Part shown: positions 57,519 to 64,000 of the stretch, piece by piece
Numbering within the stretch: position 1 is the first letter of the stretch
Layout: each line of letters begins with the position of its first letter
From: Algicola sagamiensis DSM 14643
GTDB taxonomy: Bacteria > Pseudomonadota > Gammaproteobacteria > Enterobacterales > Alteromonadaceae
NCBI RefSeq assembly: GCF_000374485.1
Contig: NZ_KB894493.1
Location: 62,001-126,000 of the forward strand
Direction of reading: 5' to 3'
Length of the DNA stretch: 64,000 nt
Position numbers and translations under genes: made by a program
The notes under the pieces: model-generated
What the model was told of the DNA's origin: nothing
Seen by the model: only the letters and a program-made list of their open reading frames with translations
The model's database searches: none

Positions 57519-57600
57519 ATCATCTCACCTCCTTCAATGTTGGTCTATTTTAAACAACTTGAATTATGTGCATCGTCTTGCATTATGCTGTCGGTCTAAT

Positions 57601-58731
57601 CTAGCTTCTTCTTTCTACATCAAGTCCCATGATCTCAAAGATATTAAGTTGCCCTCCTTGGTTTAAAAACAGTTCTTGATATAACTCTGGTGCACTTTTT
57701 TCTCCCCACTTACAAGCAGTGTAAACTAGGTAAGGTACTGGACTGTGAGGGTCATCTTCCATCAGGTATTCCGCGGCTTGGCGCAATAGGACAAATGCAT
57801 CTTCTCTGCTGGTCAATGGACCCGATCCACCACCTTGCCCACCAGGGGGTGGTTTGCTTTGTTCATCATCACCCGATTGACCATCGTCATCGCTATCCTT
57901 TTTGGGTGCTAGTGAAACACCACGCTTTTGTAATTCCGTCGAAACCAAATCATGCATTGCTTTAAGGAGTCGAGACAGATCAGCAAAACTTGGCGCTTCA
58001 TTGCCACACGTATCATCCAGCCAATCTTGAAAACCACTGATTGCTTGGCCAGCATCTTCAATTTCCGCTAAGCACTGCTGATAAAACTCGGTTGATGTGG
58101 CAGCCACGCGTTGTTTGAATAGTTTTGGTGTCGGGCCTTCCCAATCACCCGAGTGTTTTTTCTGATCACGGAGTTGTTCATAGCGAATGGCATTTTCCCA
58201 ATCATCCCAGCAGTATTCTTCACCATCCAATACCGTCTGTGTTAATGGGAGCAAGCGTAAGCGTGGCGTGAGTTTGTCGTTTATCCAATTAATCGGGTTT
58301 GTCCGATATTCCATATCACCATCCACCATTTGAGGGTGCATGGTTTCCCAATATGTTTCGCAAAGCGAATGGAGCAGAGCCGTTGCAGGCGCAATACCGG
58401 CCAGACCATGCAAGTGGATATTTGATTCAAACAACCAGACCCCGAGCTGTAAATCTTTGCACTTATGACATAAAGCATCAATCGCGAGCTTTCTTACCTC
58501 AGCCCAATCCGCAGTTCTTAACTCGTGGCTCCAAACCCCCACCGGCAAAGAAGGATCATCAGATTGGCGTGCCTGCTTAATTTGGAAGTAAACGCCGTTT
58601 TGACGCACCGACTCTCCAACTGCATCTGCACCAATTGGAGCCATCAGCGAATCATAGGGCACATTAAAATAGTGTTCGATATAGGACTGTCTCGATTCTC
58701 CTTGAGAGGGTAACCGTATGAAATCATTCAT
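57601..58731 (-). CDS. tssA: T6SS protein TssA
   Basis: A 376-residue TssA with the ImpA N-terminal domain: VPYDSLMAPIGADAVG, AVRKLAIDAL-like helices (EVRKLAIDALCHKCKDL), LWLFES-type segment and LCETYWETMHPQ. A Gly/Pro/Asp-rich linker (about 275-305) leads to the conserved C-terminal helical part REDAFVLLRQAAEYLMEDDPHSPVPYL. TssA coordinates baseplate assembly and sheath polymerisation. Its ATG overlaps the tssM stop by one base (TAATG), so it is coupled to tssM. The C terminus matches the short TssA class. Confidence 0.93.
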   Translation of the reverse strand: MNDFIRLPSQGESRQSYIEHYFNVPYDSLMAPIGADAVGESVRQNGVYFQIKQARQSDDPSLPVGVWSHELRTADWAEVRKLAIDALCHKCKDLQLGVWLFESNIHLHGLAGIAPATALLHSLCETYWETMHPQMVDGDMEYRTNPINWINDKLTPRLRLLPLTQTVLDGEEYCWDDWENAIRYEQLRDQKKHSGDWEGPTPKLFKQRVAATSTEFYQQCLAEIEDAGQAISGFQDWLDDTCGNEAPSFADLSRLLKAMHDLVSTELQKRGVSLAPKKDSDDDGQSGDDEQSKPPPGGQGGGSGPLTSREDAFVLLRQAAEYLMEDDPHSPVPYLVYTACKWGEKSAPELYQELFLNQGGQLNIFEIMGLDVERRS

Positions 58732-61700
58732 TATTGGATCCCCCTCGGTGCTTGGTGAGGAAGGTTAAATGGCCACTGAACTGATTGCCGACGACCATTT
58801 TTATCTAAATAATTTGCCTGAATTGCAATACTTGGTTGGCTGATATACGAAATTTGTTTTTGCAGTGGGATGACCTGCTTTAAGCCAACAGGCACTGCAA
58901 AGGTAAACATTTGACCAGAACTCTGTGCAAGGCTTTGCTGACTCACACCAACCGTCGCATATTGGGACAGCCACTCAAACATACCCCACGAACCTTGGGA
59001 TTGGAATGTCACTTGCTGTTTGTTTTTACCGATAACCGCATTAGGGATCACCGCACCAGGAAACGGTTGGAATGCAGAGCTATTCGCCCAAGTCAGTTGC
59101 AGTGCCAATGGCTCACCAATCCCCCAGGAAATCGCATTACCTTGATTTGGGAAACCAATCTTCGAGTCACCGTCACTCAACTGCCAAGAAATAATTTGAT
59201 CAGCTCCTTGTCCTTGTGGCATCGCATCAAAAGTCACAGACAAATCAATCGCCCAATCGGGTTTTCCTTTGAGCTTCCCTATTTTTATCCATTGCTGAAA
59301 CTGACTCAATTGACTCACAAATGATATCCAGCTTTGTGGCACTTGACTTGGATCTTTTTGTTGAAGCTGAGTCAAAGAATCAAGGAGTACTTTCGGATCA
59401 TTTTCTGGTTCTTCAAAAAATTGGATCGCAACGTCTATCGTCAGCTCATCTTTTCCTGCATATTTCACATCTGCAAATGGGTATCGTCCAGCAAGCTGTT
59501 CATTAAACCGCTTTGCTAACCCTTTGAATAATTCAAGGACATTATTTTGATTCTGTTGTTTGCAATGCTGTTTCACAACCTGATGGAGTTCAAGATATCG
59601 ATCAGCAAACCAACTCCGATTCAGCAATGGGTCGATTTGTTTTACTTCAGCACAATTCGATAAATCAGTATTCACTAAGCGCTGCTTCACAAGCCCTTCT
59701 AAAGCACTTAAGTCATTCTGATGGTTTGCATGTTGAAACTGATAAATCGCAACGAGTGTTGAGCGCCAACGCTTTGCCACAACGGTATTGAGTGACTCAT
59801 TGTTAATGAGATAACGGATCAAAGGATCGGCATAACTCAAAGCTAAGAAATTAAACCGCTCTCGCTGTGCATCTAGTTGCGTATAGAGTTGTTTTTCTGT
59901 CTTCACATCATATAGAGCAAATGCAAGATTTGGTCGTTGCCAAACTGGATCTTGAATGGGCTCATAAAGTCTTTCTAGATAGATGATTTCATCCAGCGCA
60001 CCAAGCTGAGCAAGGATATAGTCCCGAACGGCTTGCTTGAGATAGATCCGATGACGATTTTCACCAAGTTGTGTCAGTAATTCATCCACACGTAAAATGA
60101 CTGACTCAACTCGAACAAATTCATCTACACGTCTGGAGAGAACAGCTTCAGGCCTTACCTCTTCCGTCACATTTTCAATCACCTCTCGAGATTGCGTCTG
60201 CTTGATCATCGCATCTTGTATATGATGACCTACGCTACTCAATAGTGCGCCACGCAAAGCAGGACCATAAAAAGGTTCTTCCTGATCAGGCCAAAACAAA
60301 TCGATAAAGTTTTGATATTCGACCAATTGTTGAATGATGAGTTGAAACTCTGGGAACTTCCACCCAACCGTTTCTCCCTTACCCATTGGGTGATCATGAA
60401 TTGGATTACTGACAAAAGATAAACTAGCCAATCGGGTGATAGCAGGAATAAGACTAATTACTTTTTCTGATAAGCCGAGAATATTATCTTTGAGTTCAAA
60501 TGGACTGCCAAATTGTCCAAGCTGTAACTTTGCTAAATCGGCTCGCAACACATCATAGCACTGTTGTTTGGAAAACAGTTGCTGAACATGCTGAAGGCGT
60601 GAATGAAGATAAACACCAGAAGACGCTAAATAACTCAACGGTCCATCTAAAGCCTCATAAATATGACCGCAAGGGCTCACTGAATAAGGCACTCCCCAAC
60701 GAGACAACATCCCTGTGATCCAAGTGCTAATATTCTCAACCAATGCCAGAATGGCTTTGTCGCCTGGCTCTCGCGATAAATCGGTATTTAAATTCGGCGA
60801 AGCTTCTGCCAGTAGTGTTTTATGGAGTTGCTGTGCAACGTTTTCTAAGAAATCAATACTTTCATCCGATGAAACCAATTGATGCGTATGCACCTCCAGA
60901 TTATTCGCATACTCCATCATTTTGACAGCTCCGGTGATCAGCGGCTGTCGTGGGATTGCACTCTCTGGCGTTGGCGCATCATAAAGGTAATCAAGCAGCC
61001 CTTTTAGCTTTTTCGGGATCTGTCTTACTGACCCCATTGGGCCTGATAACTCTAAAAAGTCATCATGTTTCGCTTGGAATTGTGCTAGAGACTCTCCAAA
61101 AGACTGTAATGATGTTGAAAGTGACCGAATACTTGCATCCTGAGCAATCAGCTTTTTCTGTTCGTCTCTCAGTTGCTGGGCGCGGATATTTAAACGACAC
61201 TCCATTCCCTTAAATAACCGAGGTGCCAATAAATAATCTGCAACAAATTTCTGATTTCGGAAGTATTGAATATCGAAGTAAGACAAGATCATGCTTGGAT
61301 AGATAGGGTCTTCTCCAACTTCATTTAAATGGGTCAGTAGACTATACGCTTCTATTCCCATTGCGCTGCAATCTGGTTCAATAGAAGCTTGTCGCTTGAC
61401 AACTTGCCCTATGACTCGCCTTGCATCTTCATTGTTTAAATACATGCGAGAAATATCAACCCCAAGCCAAACTAACGAAAAAATCCCGACCCCAATCGTT
61501 GCAAATTGAAACTGCCTTAGGGTACTTTGGGTAGAAAGATGGCGATACTCAATAGGAGAAGCTAAGTGATGTTCTCGGAAAATCTTGTGGTGAAGGAGGT
61601 GTTCCATCCCCGTTGTTTGACCGTAAAGCTGACCACTAAAATAAATACCACGCAGTGGCATTGGCACATGAAAGCGACTTCGAGTAAACAGCCCAGAAAT

Positions 61701-62819
61701 GACCGTTTTGAGTGGTTCATAAAGTCGTTGGAAATATTGATGATGCAATACAAAGTTATCAACATCTGCTATATCTTGATTTGAAGCCGCAGTCGTCAAC
61801 TGGGCTTGCTGTAATCCTGCGATGACGGTTTGAAATACATCGTCCAGCCAATCCGGTTTAAATTCTGACTCTAATCGATTCTCATTCGACCAACCCAACA
61901 TTTCCTGATAACGGCTTTCTTGTTGCGTTTGCCAAAATGATTCAAATCCTCGGATTGATTCACACCCGTTTACCACAACATAGACTGGTAGTCGGAAACC
62001 TGTTTTCTTTTGGACATGCCAAAGCTGACGATACAGCGGTTCAATTAACTTTTCTCTTTGTTCATCAGAATCTGCTGATAACAATGATTGGGCAGAAATC
62101 GCGAAGATGATCCCATCAATCGGTCGCTCAGGGCGGTAACTTAAAATCAAGTCCAAAAGACTTTCGAACCGAAGCTCAACAGCCTTCCAATCATCGCCCT
62201 CATCCACATCAAGTAAGTGATCTTCTACATCAATCAACACACCTTCATCAAAAAAGTGCCATTGACTCCCTGCGGCACGGAGGCGTTTTTCTTTGCGAAG
62301 GAGTGCACTTCGCTTTCCTTGCATCACGCCAGAGATAAGCGCTTCTTTATGTGTCCCTTTTTCACCAAGGACTAAAAACCATGGGCTTTGATAACGCCAA
62401 TTACGAGATGTCGTTAAGTAACGGAGTGCATCCATGACATGTGCAATGCGTTGTTGAAGCACAACACGATAGCGCCATTGTTTTTTAATCACTGATGAGA
62501 GTATCATCAAAGGTGATATGAAAATGAGCAGAACCCGTTTTATCCCTTCTGCTATTTTCTTCAGCCCCTTTTTCACGTACTTAAGCATGGTATTGATGAG
62601 CATATACCCCCACTGGATCATGGCGAAGAAAATCAATGAGCCAATCATCAAGATAAGGATAATCAACAACGCCTGCCAGATTGGATCCGTCCATAATGGC
62701 TGAAGCTTTTCAAACAATGGCGCTAACCTTTCCTCAAGTTGAGAAAATAAAGTTGCTAGCCACGTCATAAACGCAGACCATTGTTGAAGCAGCCAGTCGA
62801 GCCATTGTTGTTTATTCAA
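58731..62819 (-). CDS. tssM: T6SS inner-membrane protein TssM (IcmF)
   Basis: A 1362-residue TssM, longer than the usual 1100-1200. It forms the trans-envelope complex with TssL and TssJ. Two helices near the N terminus (WQALLIILILMIGSLIFFAM; VLLIFISPLMILSSV) and a third about residue 440 (FATIGVGIFSLVWLGV) frame the cytoplasmic domain. The nucleotide loop is degenerate: GEKGTHKE in place of GxxxxGK(S/T), so ATP/GTP binding is doubtful. The open frame reaches GTG 62879, but TTG 62819 has GGAGGA 9 bases upstream and overlaps the tssL stop (TTGA), so I use it. Confidence 0.92.
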   Translation of the reverse strand: MNKQQWLDWLLQQWSAFMTWLATLFSQLEERLAPLFEKLQPLWTDPIWQALLIILILMIGSLIFFAMIQWGYMLINTMLKYVKKGLKKIAEGIKRVLLIFISPLMILSSVIKKQWRYRVVLQQRIAHVMDALRYLTTSRNWRYQSPWFLVLGEKGTHKEALISGVMQGKRSALLRKEKRLRAAGSQWHFFDEGVLIDVEDHLLDVDEGDDWKAVELRFESLLDLILSYRPERPIDGIIFAISAQSLLSADSDEQREKLIEPLYRQLWHVQKKTGFRLPVYVVVNGCESIRGFESFWQTQQESRYQEMLGWSNENRLESEFKPDWLDDVFQTVIAGLQQAQLTTAASNQDIADVDNFVLHHQYFQRLYEPLKTVISGLFTRSRFHVPMPLRGIYFSGQLYGQTTGMEHLLHHKIFREHHLASPIEYRHLSTQSTLRQFQFATIGVGIFSLVWLGVDISRMYLNNEDARRVIGQVVKRQASIEPDCSAMGIEAYSLLTHLNEVGEDPIYPSMILSYFDIQYFRNQKFVADYLLAPRLFKGMECRLNIRAQQLRDEQKKLIAQDASIRSLSTSLQSFGESLAQFQAKHDDFLELSGPMGSVRQIPKKLKGLLDYLYDAPTPESAIPRQPLITGAVKMMEYANNLEVHTHQLVSSDESIDFLENVAQQLHKTLLAEASPNLNTDLSREPGDKAILALVENISTWITGMLSRWGVPYSVSPCGHIYEALDGPLSYLASSGVYLHSRLQHVQQLFSKQQCYDVLRADLAKLQLGQFGSPFELKDNILGLSEKVISLIPAITRLASLSFVSNPIHDHPMGKGETVGWKFPEFQLIIQQLVEYQNFIDLFWPDQEEPFYGPALRGALLSSVGHHIQDAMIKQTQSREVIENVTEEVRPEAVLSRRVDEFVRVESVILRVDELLTQLGENRHRIYLKQAVRDYILAQLGALDEIIYLERLYEPIQDPVWQRPNLAFALYDVKTEKQLYTQLDAQRERFNFLALSYADPLIRYLINNESLNTVVAKRWRSTLVAIYQFQHANHQNDLSALEGLVKQRLVNTDLSNCAEVKQIDPLLNRSWFADRYLELHQVVKQHCKQQNQNNVLELFKGLAKRFNEQLAGRYPFADVKYAGKDELTIDVAIQFFEEPENDPKVLLDSLTQLQQKDPSQVPQSWISFVSQLSQFQQWIKIGKLKGKPDWAIDLSVTFDAMPQGQGADQIISWQLSDGDSKIGFPNQGNAISWGIGEPLALQLTWANSSAFQPFPGAVIPNAVIGKNKQQVTFQSQGSWGMFEWLSQYATVGVSQQSLAQSSGQMFTFAVPVGLKQVIPLQKQISYISQPSIAIQANYLDKNGRRQSVQWPFNLPHQAPRGIQ

Positions 62820-63622
62820 GGGGCTGGCTCCTCCGAATGAAGAAAGGTTTGGATCCGAGCTTCTTGTGCGTGCAGCCACTGATCAAACTGCCAACTTTGC
62901 CAACCCCATATCATGCTGCTCATGATGAAAAATGCAAAACCCGTTAAAAAGAAACGCTTCATCCACACAGAAACCGGAGCAAGTTGTTGAGGGACTTTTG
63001 ATGACAATAAATGGGCATAAGCCTGCTCACAATAATGTGCATCTTCATCGCCCATTTGATGGCTCATCACACGAAATAGCCGCTGTCGATAGGTGAGCAG
63101 TTGCGCTTCATCCTGTCGACATTGTCCTAAAAAACCCAGCCGGAGGCTTAAGAGGTAAACACCAGCCAATTGACGCTCTGTTTGTGCCAGAGACTTGGCT
63201 TTCAGTAACTGTTCAATATCTTGGAAAACCTGCGTGCCCGCCCGACAACTTTGAAAGAGCGTTTCTTCCAGTAATTCCGTTCGCCATCCTTTTTGCCCAG
63301 GCCAGTCTAGCTCAATCAAAAAGATTTCATCTGCAAGGGCAGCTAAAGCGTAGAAAGTCCGCTCTAACCACCCTTTTTCTTTTTCAGTCAATACCTTATC
63401 GTATCGCTGACGTGTATTTTCAAACCAGTGCTGAAATCGTAGCGCAATCCCATAAGCAAAGTCCTGCGATGTGGGTTCTTCATTCATATCTAATTGCTGC
63501 ATGACCGAAGACTTTAGTCCCCCCTCTTGATGTAGTCGTTTCACCATGGCAATTTGTTCATAAAATTGTGTGGTAAGTGCCAACAAGTTGAGCGTTTGAT
63601 TTTGTTCAAACATGGGAGGCAT
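62816..63622 (-). CDS. tssL: T6SS inner-membrane protein TssL (DotU)
   Basis: A 268-residue DotU-family protein: cytoplasmic helical domain with NLLALTTQFYEQI, DEIFLIELDWPGQKGW and VYLLSLRLGFLGQC, then a single C-terminal helix (RFFLTGFAFFIMSSMIWGW, about 228-246). It ends shortly after the helix, without the peptidoglycan-binding OmpA extension that some TssL carry. It anchors TssM in the membrane complex. It overlaps tssK (17 bases from the first ATG; the next ATG at 63613 would reduce this to 8) and tssM by 4. Confidence 0.93.
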   Translation of the reverse strand: MPPMFEQNQTLNLLALTTQFYEQIAMVKRLHQEGGLKSSVMQQLDMNEEPTSQDFAYGIALRFQHWFENTRQRYDKVLTEKEKGWLERTFYALAALADEIFLIELDWPGQKGWRTELLEETLFQSCRAGTQVFQDIEQLLKAKSLAQTERQLAGVYLLSLRLGFLGQCRQDEAQLLTYRQRLFRVMSHQMGDEDAHYCEQAYAHLLSSKVPQQLAPVSVWMKRFFLTGFAFFIMSSMIWGWQSWQFDQWLHAQEARIQTFLHSEEPAP

Positions 63623-64000
63623 CCAGTTCGTGTGGCAAATGAACCGTGATCCGTTTTGGTTTAAATTCCTTCATGTCACCACTTGTACAGATCACAACAA
63701 GCTGCTGCCCAGAAGCAATCAATTTTGGATCGTATTTGACCCGAAATAGCGCATGACCAGCGGTCACAGAAATACCTGTCTGAGGGTCACTTTGTATTTC
63801 TTCCACAGCAACACCCAATAAACGCTTGTCATTCAGCGCTTCTAAGTATCTTCTTGAAGCAATCCGACAAGATTTAAACCAATCTGCGACTTGTTCGGTG
63901 GTGTCCCCCTCTTTTGCGGTCAATTCGACCAATAAATCTCGGCCTGACCATGCCTTGTCAAAGTGCAGTGTAAAAACACCAGAACGGCTTTCTTCGAAAT
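63606..64000 (-). CDS. tssK: T6SS baseplate protein TssK, C-terminal part (cut by window edge)
   Basis: The reading frame is open to the window end and runs at least 131 codons. The visible part matches the end of TssK. A strand DLLVELTA is followed by ADWFKSCRIASRRYLEALND, RLLGVAVEEIQ, ALFRVKYDPKLIASGQQLVV and a final beta segment KPKRITVHLP. These correspond to the receptor-like C-terminal domain that contacts TssL/TssM. It overlaps tssL by 17 bases. The assignment rests on layout and context, since the distinctive N terminus is outside the window. Confidence 0.75.
   Translation of the reverse strand, partial: FEESRSGVFTLHFDKAWSGRDLLVELTAKEGDTTEQVADWFKSCRIASRRYLEALNDKRLLGVAVEEIQSDPQTGISVTAGHALFRVKYDPKLIASGQQLVVICTSGDMKEFKPKRITVHLPHELDASHV

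Overview
The window is a piece of a gammaproteobacterial chromosome with moderate-to-low GC. It carries the enterobacterial-type divergent arrangement gltA / sdhCDAB-sucABCD, plus glnS, ppsA with its regulator, gshA, a ydiJ-type dehydrogenase and a class-III cobB. The mix of inner/outer membrane transport systems, TonB receptor, MCE lipid-transport proteins and a type VI secretion system (T6SS) fits a free-living or host-associated, probably marine-type gammaproteobacterium; the genus cannot be fixed by reading alone. I saw no rRNA, tRNA, CRISPR array, insertion sequence or prophage.

Layout. 0-6.7 kb (minus): a cusCBA copper/silver RND efflux operon preceded by a small Met/His/Cys-rich exported protein. 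6.8-10.2 kb: ppsA and, divergently, its kinase/phosphorylase regulator. 10.2-12.5 kb: an orphan solute-binding protein and a cobB-LysE pair. 12.5-15.3 kb: a ZnuD-like zinc TonB receptor behind three evenly spaced Zur-like palindromes. 15.7-16.3 kb: an unknown exported protein built of two near-identical domains. 16.4-24.1 kb (plus): a five-gene run behind a good sigma70-like promoter: a COQ4-like protein, an ATP-grasp carboxylate-amine ligase, a Bcr/CflA-type MFS exporter and a two-gene RND pump. This looks like a small synthesis-plus-export cassette. 24.2-25.3 kb: a secreted possible lectin and a small hypothetical gene.

25.4-38.8 kb: the TCA-cycle core. glnS, sucDCBA and sdhBADC lie on the minus strand; gltA diverges from sdhC. 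SucB has two lipoyl domains instead of the one usual for this enzyme. 38.8-54.8 kb: ydiJ, an LprI-domain protein, a previously hidden 51-codon membrane gene, a BsuPI-domain secreted protein, a LetA/LetB (YebS/YebT) lipid-transport locus in which LetA is two genes, an SLT lipoprotein, gshA, an M16 peptidase and an FAH-family enzyme.

54.9-64 kb (minus): the 3' end of a T6SS cluster, tssK (cut by the window edge)-tssL-tssM-tssA, tightly overlapped. It is followed by two unrecognised genes and a small exported protein. The first has a His-Gly ... Asn-Ser-Cys-Phe-Ser-Gly pattern typical of clan CD (caspase/C80-like) peptidases. The second has a C-terminal pattern seen in polymorphic-toxin domains. 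These three are the best candidates for an undescribed effector/immunity module.

Several starts were moved from the longest open frame to sites with a better ribosome-binding site, signal peptide or family alignment; each case is explained in its entry.
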